DNA from: Sycobia sp. Sy_11
Lineage: Eukaryota > Arthropoda > Insecta > Hymenoptera > Epichrysomallidae
Assembly (NCBI GenBank): GCA_018907035.1
Contig: JACCIC010000140.1
Location: 1,061,501 to 1,125,500 of the forward strand
Direction of reading: 5' to 3'
Length of the DNA stretch: 64,000 bases
Shown: positions 46,885 to 59,604 of the stretch, in pieces
How positions within the stretch are numbered: position 1 is the stretch's first letter
Layout of the letters: every line of letters starts with the position of its first letter
Notes under the pieces: model-generated
What the model was told of the DNA's origin: nothing
What the model saw: the letters and a program-made list of their open reading frames with translations, nothing else
Databases searched by the model: none
Translations under genes and position numbers: made by a program

Positions 46885-47045
46885 CTGTATATTGGCCGCA
46901 CTCGACTGCTGTCACTCTCGGGAATAACGGTGGCTGGATCGGTCTGTCCCTTTTGTATCCTCGGCATTTCTGCAGTTGGAACTCAGGTCGGTTCAGGAAA
47001 CAGTGCGGGTATAGACTTGCACTGATCGACATTAGCGTCCTCAGT
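46885..47045. other. Island of complex sequence in AT-rich DNA
   Basis: About 160 bases of balanced, non-repetitive sequence stand out from AT-rich flanks. It is open in a plus frame (46797-47048) and in two minus frames, one of them with a single stop. There is no splice or poly(A) arrangement. It could be a fragment of a dispersed element, an exon, a structured RNA or a conserved noncoding element. Nothing in it is familiar enough to name. Confidence 0.3.
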
Positions 47046-47552
47046 TAAGTTTGTATGGTGCATATATTCGTTGCATACCAACAATAATGAAAATTTAATT
47101 TAATTTTTTAAGATGAAGAAATGGTCAGTGTGATATGAGCAGCTATGCTGTCAGCTTATTCTCCATTTTGGTTTGGCATTTACATGCATTAAAAATTTAA
47201 TCTTCTTGTTTTTCGGCCGATTGACTATTATCTAATAGTGTTCAATTAAGATAATGAAAGTTATAAATGAAAAAATTCGCGAAGGAAATTTTCCAAAAAA
47301 TTACCGGCAAAGTCGTATACGAAGCCTCGCCAAAACGAAAATTCGATATGTAATACGATATATATTATTCGTACGCCTGCTTTTAAACGCCTGCGGAACG
47401 CCACGATTATCCACATCGTGTAGAATTAAGCTCTCGCAAGCTCCCGGCAACGGCGACGCACGGCGTTCGAACGAAATTACAAGCTCCCGCGTGTTCTTAA
47501 TCGAATAGATTTTCCGCCCAAGGATAATACGAGCGTGGTAGTATTTGAATTC

Positions 47553-47574
47553 TATATATATATATATATATATA
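47553..47574. repeat. (TA)n microsatellite
   Basis: About 11 TA units. Confidence 0.92.
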
Positions 47575-47855
47575 CACTAACCGGGTTTCGACGTAATGAA
47601 AATCGATCGGCCGAGCGTAAACACACCGGGGAGCCGGGTCAATCCAGAAAGTCTAGTGTAGATAAACTGATTTCTCGGCGAATCGAGTCCGCGGGAAAGT
47701 TCGAAGTTTCCGCCGGGCCGTGAGGGAGTCGAGAGTTAGTTTCTAAACCGCCTCTCCCGAGTACACGGAGCGCGGGATACACTTGCGCGGATCATCGTCT
47801 TTGGATTTCGAATTCATTTTCCGATTTTCGCTCGGAAGTCGGGAAAGTCTGGTTT

Positions 47856-47885
47856 CCCCCCCCCCTCTCTCTCTCTCTCTCTCTC
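47856..47885. repeat. C-run joined to (CT)n
   Basis: Ten C followed by about ten CT units. Confidence 0.93.
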
Positions 47886-49030
47886 GCGAAAAATTCCACG
47901 AGTACCGGATATCGTAAAAGAGAATTTGATTTTTGCTGTTAAACAGTGTACCCGTCGCGCACTCGCGAGGCATCGAGCGTATGTTAAAAAACTGCATTAT
48001 TCCTTTATCCTGCACGAAACTGTGAAATATAGATGCTCTCGCTTTATTTATTTCGTCGCGTACGCTTGAATAATTTACGAATTCTAAAAGCTCAAGAGCG
48101 ACAGAGAAAAATAGTTGGCGCGCGTTTCTCATGAATTTATCAGATCTCGCGTTTCGTACGGGAACGTATTTTAAAAATATAAAGTGTTTTAAAACATTGC
48201 CGAATTTTCCAGTAGAGCTCCATTCATTTTTCCATCTCTCGGTGTTTAACTAAATAATTTTGCCTTCGTCTGGAGAATCCGAAATATATACATCTGACGC
48301 ACAATAAAAACATTATCTTATAAACTGCATTTAATGTCTAGCACTGCAAAATTCTTTTAACAATTCTTCCATTGACAGAATTTCATTCTAAGTCTGTTCA
48401 GCCGGAGTATCGAAAAATCCTCTATTGTCACGCGCAAATTATCCCGTAAGCCCTTATGACAAAGAGAGCGATTGCGTTAAGGCAAATATTTAGCCTCGAA
48501 GCGGCCATCTACAAAGCGAGCTTATAGCGCCCAGCCCCGTGCAAGCATTGGGGCGTACAAAGGAGGCGGGCGTCGGTTAGCGACAGAGGCGTCAGAGCTA
48601 ATTTCGCCGAAGTGCGTCGGGCTCTGTTGACCGTCTGCATTGACGTATGGCTACGTGAACGCGAGGGATAGAGATGGGGCCGGAGATGGGGGGTTTATTA
48701 ATTTGTATGCGGTAATATGTAAATGCGTTTAAAAAACAAAAAAAAAAAAAAAACGAGCCAGAGTTTGACGGACGAATGGTTAGATAGCTATGTTGCAGAT
48801 ATTTTTCATTACACGCGATAATGCTCTCGCGTTACGCGGGCCCGGCATCCGCCAGCCTTTACTCCTCGCTTTCGAAACGCGACGACGGCGATTGCGTTTT
48901 GAAGTTAAGCATTTTTAACTACAGCGACGAGCGGTACATGTCGAGAGCACCAAGTGGGGAGGATCGTGATACACGTTGATATGCTAATACAGCGGATGTG
49001 CTCTTTTGCCGAGCGTTTATCTAGAAAAAA

Positions 49031-49213
49031 CTAAACTATCCTTCCATCTACAGCCAAGTGAAGGAGTGGGGTATTCGATGGCGCTGCCAAGCGGAAGGAG
49101 AGGATGTGAGTTGCTGCCGTGGAATCGCCCGCCTCTGATGGCAAATTAAGTTTGACATTAGAATGGCAATTCAATATCGAGATGGGTGTCAGTAATCGTT
49201 GAAAATTGAACAT
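49031..49213 (-). other. Unrecognised 60-codon ATG frame with opposing acceptor-like frame
   Basis: On the minus strand an ATG opens 60 codons to TAG; the peptide is mixed with hydrophobic and Ser/Ala-rich parts but shows no motif. On the plus strand a pyrimidine tract ends in CTACAG at about 49047-49052 and a 32-codon frame follows to TAA at 49147-49149. Both readings cannot be taken as evidence for the other. The sequence is less AT-rich than its surroundings. Confidence 0.12.
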
Positions 49214-49652
49214 CTACGGACTTTCCGCGTATGAGTCGGTAGAGACGTGCCTCCGGCTATGGGAAAATCTATTTAAGGCTTTTTACATTTATAATATGCA
49301 TACAGTAATCAATGATTTTCGAGCAATGCTGAAAGTAGCATAAGATTTCTCGGGAGGACGATGTGCCATTTAGCCTGTGATTTCTGTAAGCAAATTGCCA
49401 GAAAAAACATTTGACAATTATATCGGCACCAATTGAAAATTGGAGTGATCACTGGCAGGGAACTGTCGGATCAAGTCTCTAATAGCAAAACTAATAGCAA
49501 AAAAGCTTGTAAACGTAAATATTGACACCGCAATTTCGATACTCATATACGCGGTGTTAATGCGTACTCAATGTCAAATCCTTCGCTAGCAAGAAATCAG
49601 TTACGGGAATACTCAGATGATATCAATTTAACAGGTTATCGTTGCTTTTCAG

Positions 49653-49760
49653 TATCACAATGCGAAGGACAGACGTTTCGGTGACATTCAAGATTGTCGA
49701 AATAAAGCTACTACTAACAATGACGAATGGGGTAGCCGTGCCATTTCCAGTAATCAATGA
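49653..49760 (+). other. Possible terminal exon, unrecognised
   Basis: TTGCTTTTCAG at 49642-49652 is a good acceptor. It is followed by 35 open codons with a hydrophilic, Asn/Asp/Arg-rich translation and TGA at 49758-49760. An AATAAA lies about 100 bases further on, near 49858. It is too short to mean much alone, and no upstream exon is identified. Confidence 0.12.
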
Positions 49761-49764
49761 CAAT

Positions 49765-50071
49765 TAATTTTGTTATGTATTTGTTGAGACTTTAAACTGT
49801 ATTTACGCCTTTAATGTATCTCTGAATACGAGATAAAGGTCGAAGTAACTATCATTTAATAAATAACTAGTTGTAAAAGTATCGGAATGTGTAATGTATT
49901 ATATATAAATTCAAAGAAGTTTTCGGAGCAGGCAGTGTAATGAGTTCAAGGTTCTGAAATAGGACAGTGAGGCCAAAACAAAGTTGTTCGCGTCAAAAGT
50001 ATTGTTATAATAAAAGAATACTGTACTTATAATCTAGAAATTAATAAACAATAATATGCTCTGAGAGAATG

Positions 50072-50077
<6 letters not shown>
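49765..50077. other. AT-rich noncoding stretch
   Basis: AT-rich unique sequence before a GA array. Nothing recognised. Confidence 0.55.

Positions 50078-50124
<47 letters not shown>
50078..50124. repeat. (GA)n microsatellite
   Basis: About 23 GA units. Confidence 0.97.
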
Positions 50125-50127
<3 letters not shown>

Positions 50128-50513
50128 ACGGTCCTCGGCGATAATTAAATGCCCCAATAATCCAGCCATTCCACCGGCGTTTCATTACGAAATCCATTCG
50201 CCCCCAAGAGCGTAATGCGCCCAATAGGCCCGCGATGCGCGCATTCGAACTCTCGCGCTGCTCGGCGACAACGCCACTATCCCCATTCTTCTTTCCGTCC
50301 CTCTCCCACTTCCTCGCCGCGAATATTATGCAGAGAGTTCTCTATGCGCTAGTGGAATGTTTCGCGTAGTCGACGGTTACTCGTGGCGGATGAAGGCTCG
50401 CCCCGGCATTGTGGCGTGATGTGCGACGGGATGGGCGGAGGGGCGGGGGTGCGAGCGCAATTTCAGTACGGCTGATGCATTAATTGCGAATTCAGCATCT
50501 CGTTTTTTTTTTT

Positions 50514-50516
<3 letters not shown>

Positions 50517-50562
<46 letters not shown>
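50517..50562. repeat. (TA)n microsatellite
   Basis: About 23 TA units after a T-run. Confidence 0.97.
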
Positions 50563-50564
<2 letters not shown>

Positions 50565-50669
50565 TGCAATATATAGCTAGTGGATCTTTGAGAGTATGGG
50601 AAGAGATAGAATGTGTGAGCGAGAGAGAATGAGAGCGAGCGAGAAGGGGCACCTGTCATTCGCTAGTCC

Positions 50670-51430
50670 CAGATATTAGTCGTGTCTTACAAGCGAAAAA
50701 GCGATTAGAAGTTATTAACAAATTTAAATAAACTTCATCCACTTGACAATATTGTAGAACGTTTACAAAGGATAAATCTGTTTTAAAGATTAATTCAAAA
50801 TTTTATAGCTTACACGGGCTAAGCGAAAGATGGGAGAAATATATATTGGAAATTACGTATGTAGATTGCAAAAGATAGTTAAAACAAAAAGTAATAGATA
50901 AGACAAACATTATCACGTGAATGTTGCAGGAACACACTTCGTGATATGTTTTTACGATGATAAATCTTAAAAGATGCAGATCAGGATATAACTATCTGAC
51001 TTTTTGCTTTTTTACCTAAATACATAGATTATGCTGAGGGTGTTGAATATATTTACGATCAATTATGACGAAAATTCATAGGAAACTTACAGACTATAAA
51101 TTTGCCATTATCTCGTATACAAGCATTTTTTTATTATACCAATGTACAGCGAGTATCTGTGCACAATATACCGAAATTTTATTTAATATGATAAGATTAA
51201 CTTTTATTCCTAGCAAAATAATCCCATTATTGATATACCGAATGCGATGAATAAAATTATTGCGCACGTGTGAATAGATATGTGTGCACGTGTGCGCGTC
51301 TCGTCCAGCCTTCCTTCAAATTCCATCATCGAGCCCCATGTAACCAATCATCAAAAGAAAAATATTTTTAAAATTTAGATTTATGCCGACCTCAAAATCT
51401 ACATAATAACTGCTATTCTAGTCGAACACG
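50670..51430. other. AT-rich noncoding stretch
   Basis: AT-rich unique sequence. A 61-codon ATG frame (51065-51250) is I/F/L-rich and unremarkable. Confidence 0.55.
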
Positions 51431-51586
51431 CACTTATACGGGATCAATGCTCGCGCAGCGACGGAAGTCCGGTATATCTGATAAATTTCATAATGATAGA
51501 TCCACCGCGTCGATTGGAAGGGCATTTACCGTCGAATTTCTCCACGGATGGGACATGTGTTCGCGACCAGAACAGATCGTAGATGT

Positions 51587-51625
51587 GGGGCGGGGGAAAG
51601 GGGGGTGAAGGAGCGGGGGGGAGGG
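51587..51625 (+). other. Potential G-quadruplex tract
   Basis: G4, G5, G6, G7 and G3 runs with gaps of one to eight bases. Confidence 0.6.
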
Positions 51626-51987
51626 TGAAAATAGATGCTCCACTCTGACTTCGGCACCCCATTTTCCCAGGGAACACGGCATATAAATCGCCAACTCGTC
51701 GCTATTCTTGGGTAAATACATGCAAATCGCTGCAGCTCGGGGAGAATACCCGACAATGAACCGTACCTGAGCGGCGCCCTCCTCTAACCCGCCCTACTTC
51801 ATGTATATATAGAAGAAAAGAAAAATGGCCCCGCAGAAAAGAGTCTAAAGGAGGGGCGGAATAGTACGGAGAAAAGCCAGGCCGTTTCTGCTCTGGATCT
51901 CGAGTTATTCGAATTCGATACGAGGCCGTCGTTCTATGGCATATTTCTATTCTCCAACTATGAGAAGTGACCCCGAGAAGGAGGCAC

Positions 51988-51989
<2 letters not shown>

Positions 51990-52021
<32 letters not shown>
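51990..52021. repeat. (GA)n joined to a G-run
   Basis: About 11 GA units followed by about nine G. Confidence 0.94.
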
Positions 52022-52440
52022 ATTGTTTTTGCCGCTGTCGGCCGTCTCGCTCTTTGAGGGAGATAGCTGGAGGTTGGCGAGAAGGGGGTGGAGAGGTGGA
52101 AGGCGAATTGCGTATACGATCAGGGGTAGGGGGGGAACTGATATGCGCTCGGGTGATTGAGTTCGGTATAGGTTTTATGGGATGGCTGATGTATATGTAT
52201 GCATGAGAGGCGGGCTCTCCTCGAGATATACAGTTTGTTTTTTGGTTTTTGTTCTTTTTTGCCTTTGCTGCCTCGCATTATTCTCTCCTGGCGCTCGATA
52301 CATTCTGAAACCAGGATCGGTTTTGCATATAGGTCGCGCGAGATTGTTTAAAACTTTCATCTTCTTAGAGAAGGATGGTAAATGTCCATTACTATTTCCT
52401 CAAATCGTGAATTTGTCTTGAATCGATATTTTGCAGTTGT

Positions 52441-53684
52441 ACCTGTTCAGTTCGTAAGTCATCTTCCAGTTCGAGCACATTGAATAACGTTTGTGGCGTT
52501 TAAAGTTGACTTTGCTACTGGAAAAAGAACCACGTTGTTAAATAAATCATACTCGGATATACAGCAATGTTCTGACTGAATTGGGAAAAATCTGGCAATG
52601 TTCAAGGTTCGAACAATTCTTGAATTGTTCTTGAAGCTGTAATTATGTTTGGTCAAAATTTAACAGATTATTTGGCAAAAACTGTTGAGAGTCTGGCGTA
52701 GTATTTTCGAAATTCATTTCTACAATAAGATATAAAGAAAAACTTTTTCTCTTACTTGAATTTTATCAAACATTATCATATATTTTTCGACTTTTCCGAA
52801 CTTTGACAGATTTTGCTAGAATTGTTCAATGATTGCTGAGTATCCTAAGTTGACATGAGTACCAATGGCAAAGTTACTGAAAATTTGTCAAAGTTGGTAA
52901 AGTTAGGCAATATTTCGATAGAACGCCATTTTTACTAGAGTTCGGTATTGAACATTTCTAATTGCAAATGTGATTCTAAAATTAAAAAAATTATTTGTAC
53001 CTCCGATAAACATAAAACAATAAGTATGCGTTCTATAAAGCAGCCAACAAGTCTACATTTTCTACATAATGAAAATCTTGGATAAGTTGGAAAATACGAA
53101 AGGATTTTTCAAAATTACCTTTTCTAGAATTTGAAAATCTGAAATTATGTAATCCTCGAAATTGATCTGGCAAAGTTGCAGAAATATACTCGTCTCGGTC
53201 CGCTAAAAAGTTTTAATCTCAAATCTGAATATTTCTTACGTTGTATTATTTCAACTATAATTTATTTTTGAGGATTTCTTTTTTTTTTTTTAATGCGGAG
53301 ACTTCGTAAGGCCCGATAAATATTTTGCCTCTTGTTGCTTACCTGATTAATTGAAGTTCTGCAAACTCAAACAATGCATTTGTTCAATTGATTCTCTTTT
53401 TTAATTACAAAGAAATAATTTCTTACTTACAAAGAGCCGTAGAAGACTATGTCAGATTATGAAAATAAAAATTACAGAGTTTATGCAAAATATATCTATT
53501 ACAATATATATTTATTGCAAAACACATTGGGAACAAGTTCAGCCTATAAAACAAAAGAATGACGTATACGTTTTGTCGTTCCCATAAAGTCAATCGTCAT
53601 TCTCCATTAAACATGTTTTCGTCACGGATCTTGAATAATAATTCGAGCGGCACCGAATGGCCTTATAACATTCAATAAATCCTG
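52441..53684. other. AT-rich stretch with recurring GGCAAAGTT-like words
   Basis: GGCAAAGTT or close variants occur at 52590, 52673, 52867, 52887-52912 (several) and 53169, among many TGAAAATTTG-like words. It looks like a decayed tandem or interspersed motif rather than coding DNA; no long frame crosses it. T-run at 53279-53291. Confidence 0.35.
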
Positions 53685-53691
53685 CACGCAC

Positions 53692-53742
<51 letters not shown>
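53685..53742. repeat. (CA)n microsatellite
   Basis: About 28 CA units with two CG substitutions at the 5' end. Confidence 0.96.
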
Positions 53743-53748
<6 letters not shown>

Positions 53749-54310
53749 ATAATCATCGCCTACCCATCCCACTGGAGCGTATAAACTAACGCGGGAGGGC
53801 GTAAAAAAGAAAGGAAATTATAGCGCGCACTCCGGGATCTCCGTCCTCCCTGATCGTGGTTAAACTTCTTATATCCGTGCAGCCCGGCGTAAGAGCGATT
53901 CCTCCTCGCGCGCCGCCTCGCACCCTCGTATAAATTGGATTCCGCGAGATTATGGGCATTGGGAGGGGGAGGGGGCGTTCTCGGGGAGGACTCACGCGCA
54001 TCGTCGGATTTTTATCACGATCGGGTGATGGGGGGGGGGGCTTTAAATAATTTTATCCTCGTAAATGGGGCCGGTCGAGCGCGAACGCTCGCGAGGGCAA
54101 TGAAGTGGCGCGCGTGTACGCGGGAATGGGGGAAGGCCCTACGACGTGCCTCGACGTGTCTTTTCCGACTTTTCACTTGGATGTGTCGGTGTATGGCTTG
54201 TACTCGTATAAGATCGACTAGTTCTCCCGCGCCGATGGAAATAATGTTCGATTTTACATTATACGCCGCTCGGGCGGAAGCGAGCTCGAAATATTTTTAT
54301 GGGGCGTTTT

Positions 54311-54314
<4 letters not shown>
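53743..54314. other. CpG-rich block
   Basis: CpG-rich with G-tracts at 53961-53988 and 54027-54041. A 150-codon plus frame (53935-54387) ends in the TG array and is mixed but cysteine- and arginine-rich without motif. Not accepted. Confidence 0.45.

Positions 54315-54352
<38 letters not shown>
54315..54352. repeat. (TG)n(GA)n compound repeat
   Basis: About 14 TG units passing into five GA units. Confidence 0.94.
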
Positions 54353-54359
54353 TGGGCGA

Positions 54360-55397
54360 AGAGAGTTTTTTTTCAAATTCGCTTTGATAATTTTAGTATG
54401 TTGGTTATTATTTTTTTTTTTTGAAACATAAATTTTTTATTATTCCAACGTAATTCGAGAATATTTTATTGCACTGATATTTAATTCTATATAATTTTCA
54501 CTCATGTCACAATAGGTTGGTTATTTAGACGAAAAATAACACAATTGAATGTCTAAAATCAAACACGAGTCGTTGGACACTCTATTTTTTTTTTTCAATT
54601 TTCACTAAATACACCGCCCGTTCAATTATTCAAGAGCAAGTTTAATTGCTTTCGCGTTCCGGCCCAGACGCGATTATTATTTCCGTCTCGTTTCATATCG
54701 CGCTCATCAAGAGCCAGAGCGTATTCTCGCGCAGGACTCTTTCAGCAATTTTAACGATCAAATTGCATTTCTGTAGAATCGATCATATAAATCTGCACTA
54801 ATGGAGGGACAAAAAAGAGGAACGCCAAGAAGTAATGGAGGAGGAAGGATTCGAGGATGGCTTGTAGGTCAATTTGCGCAACAACGAGATTCTTGGCTTC
54901 GCTCCCCGGGCGTCTCTGATTTTCCGGCTCTCTGATGTGGTTTGTCGTAATTTTCCCAGGATTCGCAGGACTTCTCTTCAATGCAGTAATGAGACAAAAC
55001 AATCGGAGAACGTGTTTATTTGCAGTTTTGACAGAATTTTATCGTTATAAGCTGAAATATCAAGTCTCGCCATACATTAAAGTGCGTATTTCATTGTAAT
55101 ATTTGATGTCGTAGCTGAAGTTGAAATTCGATTTGAACCTCGGAATGCTGTCTAGATTTTGTAATTTTGATGTAAAAAAAGGCAATAATAAGTTAACGGC
55201 CTGTTTTGCTACGGCCGATACATCGCCGTTGCGCACCTCATGAATTTCCGCTACATTTTTTCAAGTTTCCCCGCGAGGCAAATTTTTTTCCGGAATTTTA
55301 GTTTCCATTTTCGGGGCTGAATAAGCAAGTTCGACCGCACTCGAATAATAAAAACATTATGTTTCATTTTCCTTGAAAGCGTATTAAAAATTTTACA

Positions 55398-55399
<2 letters not shown>
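54360..55399. other. Mostly AT-rich noncoding stretch
   Basis: AT-rich with T-runs, a small GC-moderate patch at 54640-54960 and no accepted frame. An AATAGGTTGGTTA word at about 54511 resembles a mariner-like terminus but has no partner. Confidence 0.5.

Positions 55400-55480
<81 letters not shown>
55400..55480. repeat. (CA)n(TA)n compound microsatellite
   Basis: About 28 CA units pass directly into about 12 TA units. Confidence 0.97.
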
Positions 55481-55489
55481 CAAGCGAGT

Positions 55490-56520
55490 CTATAATATCC
55501 AAGAAAAATACAGGCGGCATCGAATTGGCGGAAAGGGTGTACGTATACAGTATATATACATTTTCGTTGGAAATTGTGGCTTAGTCGATTGTTTTAGTAT
55601 TCTATCGATTTTTATTTTAAAAATCGATACTCCAGATGGGAAAGCGAATGATGATAATAATGCGCTAGTGTTATAGAATAAATGTTCAGTGTCGCGCGAG
55701 CAAATTGCGTGAAAACTTGAAAATGGGAATCAACGGAAATATGCTCTCCTCATTTTTTCGATCAGAGGAGCATCAACCAAGTTATTATTCAATTTGAAAC
55801 ATTGCACTGAATGTTTCGAAATTATGATTGTCATCGATATTAATTTCATAGTTTTCAATGAGAAGCATCAACAACTGCCAGGTTATTAATATTGAAGTCA
55901 ATTATTGAAGAAAATTATGATTCGATTTATCAGTGTTGACTTTAATTTTATGCGATACGCATGATCCTGTATATAGTGGCTGACCTCAAACAGTATGTAA
56001 ACAAATTATAATTTGAATTTATTTTTGCTGGACGATAAAAAAAACTATGCGTTTTACTTTGAAAATTTTTCATTTGTTTTCCTGATATCGATAGACAGAA
56101 CATTTTCAACATAAATTATCGTCTTTAATTAATCAGAGATGAAGTAAAATTAGTATTCTTTTGAGAAATACAATTTATTAAGTGAAAAATGTAATAACAA
56201 ATTGTAATTGATAATGATAAAGATTCGATAACTTGATCTACTATATTATTCAGGCGAAATTGTAGTTACGACATAGCTGCTGCCTTGACGATCAACAAAT
56301 ATAATTAAGCAAAAATATAACTATTTATATATATGAATTGGTCTTGTATAATTTTACTATCAATTTTACAACCTATATATTGTTGGGTTCCAATAAACTT
56401 TAGATTAAATGTTAAATGCATATATTTAATCAATAATTATAAAATATGGCTAGCGATTGATAATCTCTACACAGTGCATTAAAATTGATTAATCAATAGA
56501 TAAATAAATATCTACACACG
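55490..56520. other. AT-rich noncoding stretch
   Basis: AT-rich unique sequence without credible frames or repeats. Confidence 0.58.
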
Positions 56521-56990
56521 CGCGCGCACACGCACGATGTACGCACGTGCGGCGTTCGAGAAGCCAGAAAATGGGCTGCGATAATACAGAAGGGTGCCGA
56601 TTAAATAAACGTCTCGCAGGTGGACAACAACTGCTTTTCATTTTCATTGCTCGTCCGCGGTCCGCGAGCGTATGCGCGAGCTCCCGTAGGCGCGCGTACG
56701 GAACGAAGCTGGATTATTCGCTCGTGTATCTTACCGTGGCCCTGCACAGCTCGCAGCCGCCGAAGGAGCAGCCGATGAATAAGTATGCTCGTCTCCACCG
56801 CCCCACCCCCCCGCCCCACCAACCACCCGCGACCGTAACGGCCTCGAAGAAAATAATCGAGCCTTCGCTCGAACACGCCCCGGTTATTCGATAAATCGGC
56901 GATACCGTTGCCCTCTTCGTCACGTCCCCTCCCCTCTCTGTCTATCGCGCTCCCGCGGCGATACTAGAGTTTTGTCGTGGGAAAAAAAAA

Positions 56991-56992
<2 letters not shown>
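56521..56992. other. CpG-rich patch
   Basis: CpG-rich with C-runs. Frames of 115 (plus) and 91 and 69 (minus) codons oppose each other. No gene accepted. Confidence 0.45.

Positions 56993-57038
<46 letters not shown>
56993..57038. repeat. (AT)n microsatellite
   Basis: About 23 AT units. Confidence 0.97.
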
Positions 57039-57039
<1 letters not shown>

Positions 57040-57041
<2 letters not shown>

Positions 57042-58805
57042 ATACGTCGGATAAAGCGACGCGAATCACTGCGAACTGGCGCAATTTACATGTTCATGTA
57101 AAGAAGAGCGACGAAAGTTTCAAGTTTCTGGATTAATGGCGATGTATATAGGCTATATATGCGTATATAGAAGCTGCGATTGAGGGGGCTTTGATACTGT
57201 GACGTTGTCGGCCTGAATATTCAAAAGTGATTCGGTCCACGCGCGTTTGGAAAAATGCTCGTGCTAATGGATTTTCGCGCCCAAGATTTTCCAAATGCGT
57301 TTCGAGCTTGAAGATCCAGTGCGTACGGAATGGACTTTCTTTTCTTTCGCAATTTTAAAGAATTCCATGCTGATGCGAAGGGAGCAGATGAATTTTTTTT
57401 TGGCCTGCCGAACTTATTGTTTGTTTTGTCTTTACGTAGGAAGACTAAAACGAGAAAAAAAAACAACAAAAGTTTATGCCCGTTTGCTTTTCCAATGTTT
57501 TGAGGGTATTTTATTGAGCACCTGTTCTTGAGTCTGTAAAAACAAAGGGAAACCAAGCAAATGCAGATGGTTTATACGGTACAACCAACGGTTCAAAGGC
57601 AATTTCGCTCATGTTTGCAAGAATGTCGCAAACGCGGATCATTGAGCTCGTCCCATCGGATTACAATTTTTTGCGATTATTATAAAGCTCAATCGTCAAC
57701 GGTTCCATTTGACGTGGCTCGTCGTAGGTGAGAAATACCTACAATTATTGACATACCGACCGAAATATGATTCTTACCGCATCGAGCGTAAAGCGCGTAT
57801 TTTTTTACTACCTTAATACTTACCGGCAGGCAGTAAACCGATCAGTTGAAGGAAGCACGTAAGAAGAGATTAAAATATTTCAAGTTTATACGTAGGTGAG
57901 AAAAGGAATATATATATATAAAGGAAGTAATACGAGAAATAAAATGAAAGCACTGACTGAACTGGCGCTGGAGCGAATGCAGACACAAACTGTACAACGG
58001 TGCATATGCTCCTTCCTCGTGCTCTCCTATAAATTTTTCTCAATACGTGCGATCGAAATAAATTATCCAAAACTCATGCAGCGTGTTGGGCATTTCAATG
58101 TTTTATGGATTATTTGCGCACAGTCATGCATAATATATAAATATATACAGATATTACAACATTCTAATTGGTCATGATTTTTCGGCTTTCGTGGTATTAA
58201 ATACATGTCGTGATTTTTATTTCAATTGATTTTCTCTTTTTAATAAAGCTTCTCACCGAAGCAACTGATCGACTACGGCATCCCTGTCGAACTATCACAG
58301 TATATGTCTATTTATTTCTTTCTTTCTTTTATATTTATTAATTTACGTTTACGCCCGAAAATTATATATTTACCGAGACATTTTGCATCATAGTAGAATA
58401 ATGTTGAGATAATTATCATTGCCAACTACAGATTTTTAACCATCATAAAGGAAGATCGGATTTTGTTTCGTTATGGAAGCTATACAAAATAATATAAATC
58501 GTTCCGCTCGGCGATAGCTTCGAATCACACTCGCCGCGAGATATTTTTCCGCGTTCTGATCATGTAATTCACACTTAGACAATCGAGATAGACGTTACGC
58601 CGAATCATCGGGCGTTCGTCGAATCTTTCAGTTTCATTATACGTGGCCACTGATCAAGTCTAAAGGAAATAGAGTTTGAAATCTAATCCTGTCGTCGTCC
58701 CCCTGGCTCGGAAAGTTGACTGAGTAGAATATATGTCTGGGGAGCTCGTTTTTTTTTTCTTTGAAGGAAAGCCGCGGATTATTTTCTCTTTCAAAATTAT
58801 TGATA

Positions 58806-58807
<2 letters not shown>
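57040..58807. other. Mixed, mostly AT-rich noncoding stretch
   Basis: Frames at 57221-57556 (minus), 57295-57531 (plus) and 57896-58177 (plus) are short and show no motif. Nothing recognised. Confidence 0.5.

Positions 58808-58862
<55 letters not shown>
58808..58862. repeat. (TA)n microsatellite
   Basis: About 27 TA units. Confidence 0.97.
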
Positions 58863-58865
<3 letters not shown>

Positions 58866-59600
58866 GGCTTCGTGACACTAAACCGCTGAAAGCTCTGCAC
58901 CTTTCCTATACATAAAGTTCTCGTGATTGCCAATGCCTGTTGATCCTCTTTTCGTTCGGTATCCTGAAAACCTTCTGTTGGATATCTTTTTTTTTTTTTT
59001 TTGCTAAGAAAGATACCGGAAATCCACCGTGGTTCTAATTTTCAGGCTTTCCAGTGAAAATTGATTTGTATTAAGATTTCGCTTTTCGTATTATTTGTGG
59101 CACGATTTTATTAAGATATATTTGTATAATTTGATTAACGTCCTCATCGCATTAGTTATCGTGATTTTTGGATACCTTTTCAACTTCGTACCGATCACTT
59201 AATTTAGAAAAATTTATTTTCTTCTTCTACAATTATATGTAGTTTTTTTTTAGACGAGTCAAATAATTTCTGCAGGAGATAAATATAAAAAGTTGAGCCG
59301 CATGCAAAACTTATTTAAAGTTCGAGATTTCGTAAAAGGATATTTGAAAAACTTTGTTGGAAAATCTTGATAGGTTTCAATTGTAAGAATTTTTTTTTTT
59401 AATTTTCTTTTACAAACATTTCATTTCAATCATCATTACTCGTATATACAAAAGCTAAAATAATTATAAATTTATAAAAATACATATCAACGTATGTATA
59501 CATAAGCACGTAAATATGCTCGCATAGAAATTATCTTCGACTGCTCCAATTTTTGTTATATAATTGTATAAGTAATATAATGTATAGTAAGAGACTTTAC
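58863..59600. other. AT-rich noncoding stretch
   Basis: AT-rich with T-runs of about 18 (58988-59002) and 12. Nothing recognised. Confidence 0.55.
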
Positions 59601-59604
59601 TCAG

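Larger units (their letters stand above)
47050..49050. other. Mixed noncoding stretch
   Basis: AT-rich to about 47250, then GC-moderate with a TA array, a C-run plus CT array and an A-run at 48738-48753. The 129-codon minus frame 47743-48132 reads the CT array as Arg-Glu repeats. No gene. Confidence 0.45.
51431..52440. other. GC-moderate block with G-tracts
   Basis: A G-rich tract at 51587-51625 and a GA array with a G-run. Three minus frames (51444-51756) overlap in all phases, which argues against coding. No gene. Confidence 0.45.

Noticed and set aside
54505..54530. AATAGGTTGGTTA as a mariner terminus
   Set aside because: It lacks the exact TTAGGTTGG start, and no inverted partner or transposase remnant is nearby.
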